Made by a program: the position numbers and the translations under genes | The notes under the pieces: generated by a model | The model's database searches: none | What the model saw: only the letters and a program-made list of their open reading frames with translations | What the model was told of the DNA's origin: nothing | Part shown: positions 1 to 7,588 of the stretch, in pieces | Layout of the letters: each line of letters starts with the position of its first letter | How positions within the stretch are numbered: position 1 is the stretch's first letter | Assembly (NCBI RefSeq): GCF_028421645.1 | Contig: NZ_CP116887.1 | Location: forward strand, 4,833,501-4,897,500 | DNA: 64,000 nt | Direction of reading: 5' to 3' | Source: Aneurinibacillus sp. Ricciae_BoGa-3 | Lineage (GTDB): Bacteria > Bacillota > Bacilli > Aneurinibacillales > Aneurinibacillaceae

Positions 1-282
1 CATTTTCCACTCCAGTGGAAGGAGATAAACGGTATCCGCTTCCTTTAAAAAAGTGCGAACGCTGCCAAACGAAAGCCCGAACGCAAAAACAGCCGCCATG
101 CCCCATTCAACTGGATACGCCTGCGGCAGCCATCTGATAAACACGCTGTAATAATACGCCCCTGCGATAAAAGCAAACACAAGAAAGGTTATCGTGCCAC
201 TGTTTCCAATGTAACGGGAATATTGAAGCGCTTCACCCCAGAACGATGCGGCCCGCTGTTTCCAAAGTTGTTGCACACTCAT
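1..282 (-). CDS. ecsB: EcsB-like ABC transporter membrane subunit, N-terminal part
   Basis: The first 94 codons of a gene that runs off the left edge of the window. It starts at the ATG at 282 and its start overlaps the ecsA stop by 4 bases (ATGA), so the two are translationally coupled. The visible residues begin MSVQQLWKQRAASFW and contain hydrophobic stretches typical of the first membrane segments of EcsB, the permease of the Ecs transporter. In Bacillus, Ecs affects protein secretion, competence and intramembrane proteolysis by RasP. The assignment rests on position next to EcsA and on the N-terminal sequence only. Confidence 0.8.
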   Translation of the reverse strand, partial: MSVQQLWKQRAASFWGEALQYSRYIGNSGTITFLVFAFIAGAYYYSVFIRWLPQAYPVEWGMAAVFAFGLSFGSVRTFLKEADTVYLLPLEWKM

Positions 283-1025
283 CTGGGGGCTCCATCCTTT
301 GTCATTTCGTAGAAGATGTCATCCAAGCTCGCACCCGGCATTCCAGCTTGTGTGCGCAGTTCTGCCAGCGTACCTGAAGCAATCATCCTCCCTTTCTGCA
401 AAACAATATAGCGATCGCAGTAGCGTTCTACTGTGGATAAAATATGTGAACTCATAAGAATTCCGGCGCCGGTGTTTTTTACCTTAACCATTAACTCGAG
501 CAGCGAGCGGATGCCAACCGGATCCAGTCCTACAAATGGTTCGTCAATGATATACAGGGGCGGCTGCACGAGAAAAGCACTCATAATCATCATTTTCTGC
601 CGCATGCCCTTGGACATATGGCGCGGAAACAAGTCGCGGTTCTCTCTCATATTGAATTCATCGAGCAATCTAGCAGCTCGCTCTTCAAAGTCCGCCCTCT
701 GTATATTATAGGCCATAGCTGTAAGTTCCAAATGCTCCCACAAGGTGAGATCATCGTACACGAGCGGCGCTTCGGGCACATACGTAGAGGAAGCCCTGTA
801 CGCCTGCGGCTCTTCCAGCAGCGTTTTGCCATTAACAAGAATAGAACCTTCAACAGGTTCTAGAAGTCCTAATATATGTTTTATCGTTGTGCTTTTACCG
901 GCTCCGTTGAGCCCTATCAGTCCCACCATTTCACCCGGCATCACGCGAAAGGTAACATCATGGATAATGGGTCTGTTTCGCTGATAGCCTCCCGTAACAT
1001 GTGTAACCTGTAAAATTGGATTCAT
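279..1025 (-). CDS. ecsA: EcsA-like ABC transporter ATP-binding protein
   Basis: A 248-residue cytoplasmic ATPase that should power the EcsB permease. The Walker A motif GLNGAGKST is at residues 38-46, a degenerate signature (MSKGMRQK) lies near 138-145, and Walker B LYIIDEP near 157-163 is followed by the H-loop SSH near 194. The length and the MSKGM variant of the signature fit the EcsA family. It is preceded by a GAGGAAAGG ribosome binding site and is followed by ecsB with a 4-base overlap, so the two form an operon transcribed leftward. The substrate is unknown in the family. Confidence 0.9.
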   Translation of the reverse strand: MNPILQVTHVTGGYQRNRPIIHDVTFRVMPGEMVGLIGLNGAGKSTTIKHILGLLEPVEGSILVNGKTLLEEPQAYRASSTYVPEAPLVYDDLTLWEHLELTAMAYNIQRADFEERAARLLDEFNMRENRDLFPRHMSKGMRQKMMIMSAFLVQPPLYIIDEPFVGLDPVGIRSLLELMVKVKNTGAGILMSSHILSTVERYCDRYIVLQKGRMIASGTLAELRTQAGMPGASLDDIFYEMTKDGAPR

Positions 1026-1122
1026 TGTAACAGCCTTTCCTCTTTTGGTTTCATCCTCCTCTCATTATAACACGTTGAACCGAAAAACAACTCGCCACCC
1101 AAGCTTCCCATTGGCCATCTAC

Positions 1123-1413
1123 CTACCCCGTATGAATATAGGACTGGAATATCTGCAAAGACCTGCTTCCTTTTCTCATCTTGTTCTTTATCGTAAAAGC
1201 CTGCATAGCCCGCTGCGGTAATGGTTCAAATGGCATGTCATTTTTCCTGCTTGCCGTGTGGTTTTCGGCGTATTTATTTATAAAACGAAACACCATTCTG
1301 ATCGCTTCAATCGGTCTGAATCCTTTCTCCTTCAGGTAGTTCCCCAGCTGTATAAAACGTAAAATTCCATTCTGGTAGTAAGTAAATACCTGCATCTCCC
1401 ATGATTGATTCAT
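1123..1413 (-). CDS. Hypothetical 96-residue protein
   Basis: A small basic protein of 96 residues starting MNQSWEMQVF. I do not recognise the family. The start is supported by a GAGGGGG ribosome binding site about 7 bases upstream of the ATG at 1413. The middle (YLKEKGFRPIEAIRMVFRFI) looks helical and the C-terminus is rich in Lys and Arg. No signal peptide or membrane segment is evident. It stands alone between ecsA, on the same strand about 100 bases further on, and the divergent EamA transcription unit. Confidence 0.5.
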   Translation of the reverse strand: MNQSWEMQVFTYYQNGILRFIQLGNYLKEKGFRPIEAIRMVFRFINKYAENHTASRKNDMPFEPLPQRAMQAFTIKNKMRKGSRSLQIFQSYIHTG

Positions 1414-1578
1414 CGTTAAATCCCCCTCGTTCGCCTTTTGTTAAATTTAGTATAGGACACGCCAGTAGAGTAAGGGAATATAAATCGTCCGACAATTCAC
1501 ACACTTCTTCGGCCCGTTTTGTAGAAAGCGAGCACATAAAAACAAATGCTGTTGGAAGATGGAGTATTCTGAAAATGA

Positions 1579-1608
1579 TTTACATGGGTTTAAACAAAAC
1601 GGTACAAT
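1579..1608 (+). promoter_or_regulatory. Sigma-A-type promoter for leader peptide and EamA gene
   Basis: A -35 box TTTACA (1579-1584) and a -10 box TACAAT (1603-1608) are separated by 18 bases. They lie about 35 bases upstream of the leader peptide start at 1643. Transcription would begin near 1615 and give a leader RNA of roughly 130 bases before the EamA start codon. Confidence 0.6.
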
Positions 1609-1642
1609 AGGATCAAATGATAGCCAAGAGGAGGAACCATAC

Positions 1643-1690
1643 ATGAGACCGATACGGTTTGAATATGATGTACCCGGCTTCCGTTACTAG
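1643..1690 (+). CDS. 15-residue leader peptide MRPIRFEYDVPGFRY
   Basis: A very short open reading frame that starts at an ATG with a strong GGAGG ribosome binding site (1630-1634, 8 bases spacing) and ends at TAG 1688-1690. Its last codons overlap the first arm of a set of alternating hairpins placed in front of the EamA transporter gene. Very short frames with a good ribosome binding site in this position are typical of regulatory leader peptides that sense ribosome stalling. Similarity to a known stalling peptide was not recognised. Confidence 0.6.
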   Translation: MRPIRFEYDVPGFRY

Positions 1691-1735
1691 AACGGGGCCT
1701 ATACCCCCGTTCCTGCACAAACAATCGAACGGAGG
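1681..1735 (+). promoter_or_regulatory. Four-segment attenuator that can sequester the EamA ribosome binding site
   Basis: Four complementary segments alternate: CCGTT (1681-1685), AACGGGG (1691-1697), CCCCGTTC (1705-1712) and GAACGG (1727-1732). Segments 1 and 2 can pair, extended by GGC/GCC. Segments 2 and 3 can pair over 7 bases. Segments 3 and 4 can pair over 6 bases and would mask the first two bases of the GGAGG at 1731-1735. Pairing 1:2 plus 3:4 hides the ribosome binding site. A ribosome held on the leader peptide over segment 1 would allow 2:3 and free it. This is the logic of erm-type translational attenuation. The function is inferred from the sequence. Confidence 0.55.
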
Positions 1736-1744
1736 TATTAACAT

Positions 1745-2689
1745 ATGAATACACAAAAGAGAAAGTTAATTTTCGGCTGCCTGGCACTGGGGATAGCGGC
1801 AAGCATATGGGGCGGCATGTATGTGGTAAGCAAGCTCGCCCTCGATCACATTCCACCTTTTACCCTCTTGTGGCTACGCTATCTGGTTGGGTTTATTGTG
1901 CTTTACATCCTGGCGGAGAAGCAGGGACTGCCCAGGCCCACCAGAGCAGACAGACCTATGTTTATTTCGATTGGATTTACTGGCTACTTCTTATCGGTTG
2001 GCCTGCAGTTTATCGGCACCTGGCTCTCCACAGCCCATATGGGTGCGATTCTTACTTCAGCCAGCCCCGTATTTATCGTCATCTTCGCCTACTTTATGCT
2101 GGGTGAAGCGCTGACTTTGAAGAAAGTCCTGTCTGTGCTGCTTGCATCAGCTGGAGTCGTGATCGTTGTCGGATGGGAGGGAAGCGGCATGAATGCCAAA
2201 GCCATCCTGGGAAATGCTGCTCTCATCGGTGCAGCAGTTACCTGGGGGCTGTTATCGGTACTTGCTAAAAAAGCATCTGACCAATATCCGCCGCTGGTTG
2301 TAACCGCCTACGCGATTTTCTGGGCGTGGATTTTCACCACGCCAGCCATGCTGGTGGAGTGGTGCTATCTACCTGTGAGCGGTCTTGGGCTTCCATCTGT
2401 ATGGCTGTCTGTTCTGTATATCGGGATCGTGTCGACAGCGGGTGCCTTTTATTTGTGGAATAAAGGCATGCAGATGGTTGAAGCGGGGGCAGGTTCCGTA
2501 TTTTTCTTCCTACAACCGCTTGTTGGGGCCTTCCTAGGCTGGCTTATGCTCGGTGAACACCTCGGCTTATCCTTTTTTGCAGGGGGCGGATGTATCCTGC
2601 TTGGCGTCCTCATATCATCGCTTCCCGGTGGCAAGCGAAACAAGCATGCTTTGCCTGAGCCAGTTGCAGCTGAACAAACACCGAATTGA
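1745..2689 (+). CDS. EamA/DMT-family transporter
   Basis: A 314-residue membrane protein with about ten hydrophobic segments and the duplicated EamA domain arrangement. The first half holds the motif WGGMYVVSKLAL near residue 22, and the second half repeats the pattern near 160 (WGLLSVLAKKAS). Members of this drug/metabolite transporter family export small molecules or amino-acid derivatives from the cytoplasm, and the substrate here is unknown. The start has a GGAGG site 9 bases upstream. The gene follows a leader peptide and alternating hairpins, which suggests expression inducible at the level of translation. A terminator follows directly. Confidence 0.85.
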   Translation: MNTQKRKLIFGCLALGIAASIWGGMYVVSKLALDHIPPFTLLWLRYLVGFIVLYILAEKQGLPRPTRADRPMFISIGFTGYFLSVGLQFIGTWLSTAHMGAILTSASPVFIVIFAYFMLGEALTLKKVLSVLLASAGVVIVVGWEGSGMNAKAILGNAALIGAAVTWGLLSVLAKKASDQYPPLVVTAYAIFWAWIFTTPAMLVEWCYLPVSGLGLPSVWLSVLYIGIVSTAGAFYLWNKGMQMVEAGAGSVFFFLQPLVGAFLGWLMLGEHLGLSFFAGGGCILLGVLISSLPGGKRNKHALPEPVAAEQTPN

Positions 2690-2692
2690 AAA

Positions 2693-2725
2693 AAAAGACG
2701 ACAGGCCTCTGGCTTGTCGTCTTTT
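2693..2725. terminator. Bidirectional Rho-independent terminator
   Basis: Stem AAGACGACAGGCC (2695-2707) with GGCTTGTCGTCTT (2711-2723) contains one G-T pair and is flanked by A and T runs. It lies between the convergent EamA and methyltransferase genes and can serve both. Confidence 0.85.
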
Positions 2726-2759
2726 ACCGTGGTCACGCGCATGTAGACGTGATATTTTT

Positions 2760-4073
2760 CTATCCTCTGCTGCGCACTTCATAGATGCCAAACTTCAAAT
2801 AGTGGCCCTCGTCTACGCCTGCAATCTGCGGGTGGTCAATTCCCGCTCCGCTCCAATGCACAAGCCGAATCATTTTCTTCGCATCCCTCGCCGCTTCCCT
2901 TACCATCTCTTGAAAAGCCTGCGGATCGACATGGTAGGAACAGCTGGCTGTCACAAGAAAGCCTCCATCGCGGACCAGCTTCAATCCATTGAGGTTGATA
3001 TCTTTGTAGCCACGCAGCGCACTTTTTACTGCGCCACGTGATTTGGCAAACGCCGGCGGGTCCAGGATCACCACATCCCACAGCTTCTCTTCCTTGACGG
3101 CATCCCGCAAATAGTCGAACGCATTAGCTACCACGAAGTTGACGCGGTGCAGAAAACCGTTTAACTGAACATTGCGTTTGGCGGTTTCAATCGCGAGTTC
3201 AGAGATGTCGAGCGTTGTCACCTTTTTTGCCCCGTGTTTACATGCATTCAGCGTAAATGACCCCGTGTGCGTGAAACAATCCAAAACTTCCGCGCCATCC
3301 CAGAAAGGATTTTTCACCGGTTTGCCGCGCTTGTCTACCGGCTTGACCGTACTCTCCCCGTTATCGTCTTCAATGTTCTGCAGCCGAATACCATGCACAC
3401 CTCCCCAGCCTTTCATTAAAGGCGCAATGGCTGAACGGTTCTCGCGCTGGTCAAAGAAATAGCCCGTCTTCTGGCCATTTTCTATGTCAACCACAAGCTT
3501 AAGGCCGTTTTCCTCTATTTCTATCTCGGTCTCTGACTGCCCGTACCAGAATCCCTTTTCCTGTTCAAGTCCTTCCAGCTCACGTACATGGACATCGTTG
3601 CGCAGGTATATGGCCCGCGGGGAGAATACATCGAGCAGAGCCTGCAAGATCCAATCTTTACGAATCTCCATCCCCAATGAAAGAATTTGAACGACAAGCA
3701 CGTCCTCGAACTTATCAACCACAATCCCCGGCAGAAAGTCCGCTTCACCATACATAACCCTGCATGACCTTACACCCGGCAGAAAACGCTGTCTAAAATT
3801 CCAGGCATCCAGAATTCGATCCTTAAACAACTGCTCGTTCACTTGCACTTCTTCATTAAAAGTCAGCACACGGACAATCATCTGAGATGCCGGATTTATA
3901 TAACCCCGCGCCAAAAAATGGCCTTGATGGTTTACCACATCCACTACATCTCCCGGATTGAATTCCCCTTCAATCCGCTCCACTTCGCTTTGATAAATCC
4001 AGGGGTGCCCCTGTTCAATCCGCTTTCTGCGGTTTTGCACTAAGTAAACCTTAATCAAGCTGTTCAACTCCAT
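2760..4073 (-). CDS. Class I SAM-dependent rRNA methyltransferase, RlmI-like
   Basis: A 437-residue protein of the RlmI/YwbD type. An N-terminal PUA-like RNA-binding domain (about residues 4-90, with RKRIEQGHPWIYQSEV) is followed by a linker domain and a Rossmann methyltransferase domain. That domain contains DCFTHTGSFTL near residue 260, the acidic LDIS loop, and the catalytic-site motif ILDPPAFAKS near 340. Family members methylate a 23S rRNA cytosine at C5. A stretch around residues 228-255 (KPVDKRGKPVKNPF) looks like a family-specific insertion. It is monocistronic and convergent with the EamA gene. Confidence 0.85.
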   Translation of the reverse strand: MELNSLIKVYLVQNRRKRIEQGHPWIYQSEVERIEGEFNPGDVVDVVNHQGHFLARGYINPASQMIVRVLTFNEEVQVNEQLFKDRILDAWNFRQRFLPGVRSCRVMYGEADFLPGIVVDKFEDVLVVQILSLGMEIRKDWILQALLDVFSPRAIYLRNDVHVRELEGLEQEKGFWYGQSETEIEIEENGLKLVVDIENGQKTGYFFDQRENRSAIAPLMKGWGGVHGIRLQNIEDDNGESTVKPVDKRGKPVKNPFWDGAEVLDCFTHTGSFTLNACKHGAKKVTTLDISELAIETAKRNVQLNGFLHRVNFVVANAFDYLRDAVKEEKLWDVVILDPPAFAKSRGAVKSALRGYKDINLNGLKLVRDGGFLVTASCSYHVDPQAFQEMVREAARDAKKMIRLVHWSGAGIDHPQIAGVDEGHYLKFGIYEVRSRG

Positions 4074-4234
4074 TTCTCTTTAATCCTAAACTTCTGCCAT
4101 TCTAACACAACATGCACGCAAGCCATAAATACGGAAAATAATTAATAAGGACAGTCCGACACACAATAGTAAAAAAGCTGGCTCCTCACTATGGTAAGAT
4201 AAGGATAAGTATCCTGAATGCTGGAGAGTTCATT

Positions 4235-5074
4235 ATGCTCGAAACAAGGAAAAAAAGTCGCTTTTTCTCATTTTTATATGAAATGTATAAACGTTTTATT
4301 GAAGTGGATGTAACAAGCTTGTCAGCCCAGCTTGCTTACTACTTTTTGTTATCCATTTTTCCCTTTTTTATCTTTGCCTTTACCCTGATTGGTTACCTGC
4401 CCATTTCCACCGAGAGTACGCTGGCCTTCGTCGATAAGTTCGCTCCCGAAAAAGTTACACAGTTACTGGAAGCCAATCTCCATATGTTCCTCAATGCCAG
4501 GCGAGGTTGGCTGCTCGTTCTTGCGCTTATTGGAACCCTCTGGTCAGCCTCAAGCGCGATTGAGGCGATTCTGATTGCGCTGGATAAGGCATACCACGTC
4601 AAACATGAGCGATCCTTCTGGGTGTCGCGCGGCATGGCTCTGCTGTTCACCATTGGCATGGTAATAGCAATAGTGATTACACTGCTGTTGCCCGTTTTCG
4701 GAAAAACCATCGAAATATTTGCGACGACTCACTTCATCATCCCACCTTTTGTTATTCTTGTATGGAACATCATTCGGTGGGTGTTCAGTTTAGTGTTTCT
4801 CATACTTATATTTGGGGTTCTCTATTATTTGGGGCCAAATACAAAAACAACGATTAGGGAGGTTCTCCCGGGCGCAGTACTTGCAGCGCTTGGCTGGATT
4901 GCTGTATCGGTGGGATTCTCGTTTTACGTGAACAATTTCAGCAACTATACGCTGACTTATGGAAGCCTGGGCGGAGTGATCATCCTGATGATCTGGTTTT
5001 ATTTCTCCGGGATGATCATTATTATCGGCGGCCAGGTTAACGCCGTTTTACGGATGTTCCGAACAATCGAGTAG
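4235..5074 (+). CDS. YihY/BrkB-family membrane protein
   Basis: A 279-residue inner-membrane protein with about six transmembrane segments and the family signature SAQLAYYFLLSIFPF near residues 30-44. The family was once annotated as ribonuclease BN and its real function is not established. The ribosome binding site GGAGAG lies upstream of the ATG at 4235. The 3' end abuts the group II intron. Rejoining the flanks of the intron (5065 to 12868) would give a natural TAA stop directly after Arg-Thr, so the last two codons before TAG (Ile-Glu) are probably supplied by intron sequence. Confidence 0.85.
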   Translation: MLETRKKSRFFSFLYEMYKRFIEVDVTSLSAQLAYYFLLSIFPFFIFAFTLIGYLPISTESTLAFVDKFAPEKVTQLLEANLHMFLNARRGWLLVLALIGTLWSASSAIEAILIALDKAYHVKHERSFWVSRGMALLFTIGMVIAIVITLLLPVFGKTIEIFATTHFIIPPFVILVWNIIRWVFSLVFLILIFGVLYYLGPNTKTTIREVLPGAVLAALGWIAVSVGFSFYVNNFSNYTLTYGSLGGVIILMIWFYFSGMIIIIGGQVNAVLRMFRTIE

Positions 5075-5138
5075 GAGGGGGTGATTAACCCCCGACCTCT
5101 CACACCACCGTACGTACCGTTCGGTATACGGCGGTTCA
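5066..5138 (-). ncRNA. Group II intron 3' ribozyme end (domains V and VI)
   Basis: Downstream of the reverse transcriptase stop, the minus strand reads a catalytic domain V-like hairpin with CCGTATACCGAACGGTACG, then GTGTGAGAGGTCG. A domain VI hairpin GGGGGT/ACCCCC with loop TAATC follows. This order is typical of the 3' end of bacterial group II introns. Confidence 0.75.
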
Positions 5139-5987
5139 TTATGTACTCCGCAACGAGTCATATCGTTCTGCCAGACTCTTAAGCTGAAGCGATTCGAAGA
5201 ATCGATTATTCAACGTTCGATCCAGGACAGGACTGTTGGAAATACGCCAGTATCCCTTGCGGGAATTACCCCACTCGAAGGCTTTTGCTTTAGGAACACC
5301 TAAAGCGATAAGCCTTTTTACTTTTGTACGGGGAAGTTTCCACTGTTTCCATAGGCACATCCGCAATCGTCTGCGAATCCACATATCAAGACTTTTGAAA
5401 ACACTTGGCGTATCTGCCAGCGCAAAGTATCCCAACCATCCCATGAGATATTGATTGAGTTCCTCAATTCTATCATCGATAGCCATCGGACTCTTCCGGG
5501 ACGTGATCGCGCGGATTTTCTGTTTAACTCTTTTCAGAGATTGGGGAGCGATGCGGACTTTCGGATTGACATGGAAGGTAAAGCTAAATCCTAGAAATTT
5601 GCGTTTCCATGGACGGTCTACCGCACTCTTTTCCTGATTCACTTTAAGCTTGAGTGTTTCTTCAATAAAGTTGGTCACCGATGCTTTCACCCGTTCTCCC
5701 GCTTTACGTGTACGAACGTAAATATTACAGTCGTCTGCATAGCGGACAAACTTGTGTCCTCGCTTCTCCAGTTCCTTATCCAGTTCATCTAATACGATGT
5801 TGGAAAGCAACGGACTTAGTGGACCACCTTGCGGCGTGCCCTCTTCCGAATCTCTGACAACTCCATGTATCATGACACCCGCTTGAAGAAATCGACGAAT
5901 CAAGAGAAGAACTGTTTTATCCTCTTCTACTTTCTCCGCTACCTTCCTCATCAACCGATCATGTTTCACTTTGTCGAAGAATTTCTC
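5139..5987 (-). pseudogene. ltrA: Group II intron reverse transcriptase/maturase, C-terminal part
   Basis: The 3' two-thirds of the intron-encoded protein. It holds the reverse transcriptase blocks GTPQGGPLSPLLSNI and the catalytic RYADDCNIYV, then a group II maturase domain (YLMGWLGYFALADTPS and following). No HNH endonuclease domain is present. The reading frame enters at EKFFDKVKHDRL, where the RIT-like element cuts it. Residues upstream of this point in the open frame are element sequence. Joining 12315-11899 to 5981-5139 restores exactly 420 codons in frame, so the gene was intact before the insertion. The split gene should not give a functional maturase. Confidence 0.85.
5982..5987. repeat. 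Target-site duplication TTTCTC, left copy
   Basis: The six bases TTTCTC adjoin the left end of the RIT-like element and recur at 11899-11904 beside its right end. Both copies correspond to the same Glu-Lys codons of the reverse transcriptase. The match can be extended to AATTTCTC if the terminal inverted repeat is taken two bases shorter on the right. Confidence 0.8.
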
Positions 5988-5998
5988 TTTAGCGATAT
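5988..5998 (+). repeat. Left terminal inverted repeat of RIT-like element
   Basis: TTTAGCGATAT, the exact reverse complement of ATATCGCTAAA at 11888-11898. One further matching base (A) follows before the ends diverge. Confidence 0.8.
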
Positions 5999-6073
5999 AA
6001 GATAGACCCATAGGATCATCCCTAGACAAGATCGTGAGATCTTGTAAACTAACTTCAGAGAGGTACACATCTT

Positions 6074-6242
6074 ATGGAATCTATCATCGAGGATTATCGA
6101 GAATATCAAACCATTATTCGAGGATATACGCCAAAAGTGGTGAAAGCTACTTGGCGGGAACTCAAAAAGCTAGCTCAATATCTGGAGAACTTATCCATCA
6201 ACTTTCAAAACGTTCAACTCGTTTGATGTTACGTCAATATCA
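6074..6242 (+). pseudogene. Tyrosine recombinase A, N-terminal fragment
   Basis: Starts at ATG 6074 with an AGAGAGG ribosome binding site and reads MESIIEDYREYQTIIRGY..., a SAM-like core-binding domain as in XerC/XerD-type recombinases. After 50 codons it meets TGA at 6224. Removing one T near 6221-6224 would continue the frame as LVDVTSIS up to the IS3-family insertion at 6243. The gene is therefore damaged by a probable one-base insertion as well as by the IS. Its remainder resumes near 7484, after the IS. Confidence 0.7.
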
Positions 6243-6252
6243 TGGACCGATT

Positions 6253-7170
6253 TTAAGACACCTTTTGTTGAGCTAACAGCTTGGCATATTCGTTTGGTGT
6301 TCGATAGCCCAAGGCGCTGTGGATTCGTTGGTTATTATACCAGCCTTCTATGTACTGAAAGATGCGAAGATGTGCGTCCTCAAAATCGTTAAATTGCATA
6401 CGATACACCAATTCTTTTTTTAGAACAGAGTGGAAGGATTCGATGCACGCATTATCATAGGGGTAGGCCTTTCGTGAATAAGAGGCACGGTAGCCGTCGT
6501 TTTTTAAGGCTTCGATATATGCAGTTGATGTATATTGAACGCCTTGATCGCTATGGATAATGAGATTCTTAGTAGAAGATAGCTGCACCTTCATACGGTT
6601 ATACGCTTCGAGTACAAGTGCTGTATCAATGGTGCGGCTCATATTCCATCCCACGATTCGCTTCGTTTTCGCATCATAGAATGAGGCTAAGTAGACCCAA
6701 CGGTCTCGTTTGGTGTAGATGTAGGTGATATCGGTAAACACGACATTGCCAACTGTTCGTACATCGAAATTTTGGTTCACTAAATTGAGGCGTTCAGGTT
6801 GCTCTTTCGAGCAAGCAGCACCATGAGCTGGTCTGTATTTCTTTTGAACAATGGACCTTATTCCGTTCTCTTTCATGATGCGTTGCACACGTTTGATCCC
6901 AACACGCTTACTCTTTTTCCGAAGTTCAGCGTGAATCTTTGGAGCCCCATAAAGCTTTCTTGAGTCGAACCAGATTTGTCTAATCATGGTCAAGAGTTCT
7001 TTATTTTGTTGGGATCGTTTGCTCTCTGAGCGTTTAAACGCCGCATAATAGCTCGATTTAGCTATCCCCAGGACGCGAAGTACTTGTGTAATAGAGTACG
7101 TCCCCCTGAAAGAATCAACAATCAGCTTTACTTGATGGAATTGGGTGGACTGGCGAATATGGCGACTGCC
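6253..7170 (-). CDS. IS3-family transposase OrfB (DDE integrase)
   Basis: The frame is open from the frameshift site at 7170 to a stop at 6253 (305 residues). An internal ATG at 6993 gives a 246-residue version. It has an HTH_21-like region with KLYGAPKIHAELRKK, then the DDE core: Asp in VVFTDITYIY, Asp in IHSDQGVQYTS and Glu in NACIESFHSVLKKEL. It is normally made as an OrfAB fusion by -1 frameshifting at the A-AAA-AAG heptamer (7176-7170 on the minus strand). All three catalytic residues are present, so it may be active. Confidence 0.85.
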   Translation of the reverse strand, partial: GSRHIRQSTQFHQVKLIVDSFRGTYSITQVLRVLGIAKSSYYAAFKRSESKRSQQNKELLTMIRQIWFDSRKLYGAPKIHAELRKKSKRVGIKRVQRIMKENGIRSIVQKKYRPAHGAACSKEQPERLNLVNQNFDVRTVGNVVFTDITYIYTKRDRWVYLASFYDAKTKRIVGWNMSRTIDTALVLEAYNRMKVQLSSTKNLIIHSDQGVQYTSTAYIEALKNDGYRASYSRKAYPYDNACIESFHSVLKKELVYRMQFNDFEDAHLRIFQYIEGWYNNQRIHSALGYRTPNEYAKLLAQQKVS

Positions 7171-7409
7171 TTTTTTAAGATTTCATTTTCCATTTTCAAC
7201 TCATCAATTCGCTTTTGAAGTCGTTTAACGTCAGTAGGATTCATCGTTGAACCGTCTGCTTGCACCGTAGGTGTCAATTGCTTCTTCCACTTGTAAATCA
7301 TAGACTCGGTTATGCCATATTCGCGGGAAAGTGAAGCCGTTGTCTGCCCGTTCTGATTTAGCTCCACAATCATTTGTTTAAAGTTCATATCATACTGTTT
7401 TCTTGCCAT
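7128..7409 (-). CDS. IS3-family transposase OrfA (helix-turn-helix)
   Basis: 93 residues with a helix-turn-helix (TTASLSREYGITESMIYKWKKQL, about residues 23-45) and a C-terminal leucine-zipper-like segment VKRLQKRIDELKMENEILKK. It binds the element ends and dimerises. A slippery A-AAA-AAG lies within ILKKA near its end and directs part of the ribosomes into OrfB. The ribosome binding site GAGGGAG precedes the ATG at 7409. Confidence 0.85.
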   Translation of the reverse strand: MARKQYDMNFKQMIVELNQNGQTTASLSREYGITESMIYKWKKQLTPTVQADGSTMNPTDVKRLQKRIDELKMENEILKKAVAIFASPPNSIK

Positions 7410-7588
7410 GGTAATCTCCCTCTTTCACACTTCATTGATGATTATACGAAGTGTCTAAGAAACAGTCCACTTATTCAGGGTAACACCACGTTCACCTGGA
7501 GAACTACTGTATTGAACGTACAGAAAGTAAATCTCTTGGATACCGAAATGTAATCATTAGTCAACTTCGTTCTTTTTTTAATTATTTA

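Larger units (their letters stand above)
6243..7469 (-). mobile_element. IS3-family element (IS150-like), copy 1
   Basis: 1227 bp. The ends TGGACCGATTTTAAGACACC (6243 onward) and, on the other strand, TGGACTGTTTCTTAGACACT (from 7469) are imperfect inverted repeats. Two overlapping frames encode OrfA and OrfB on the minus strand. No target duplication is evident: TCA precedes the left end and CTT follows the right end. That suggests a later rearrangement or an adjacent deletion. The element splits recombinase A of the RIT-like element. Confidence 0.85.

Noticed and set aside
1643..1741. Readthrough of the leader TAG would extend the peptide to a TAA directly before the EamA start
   Set aside because: There is no sign of suppression or recoding. 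The second half overlaps the hairpins, which explains the sequence better.
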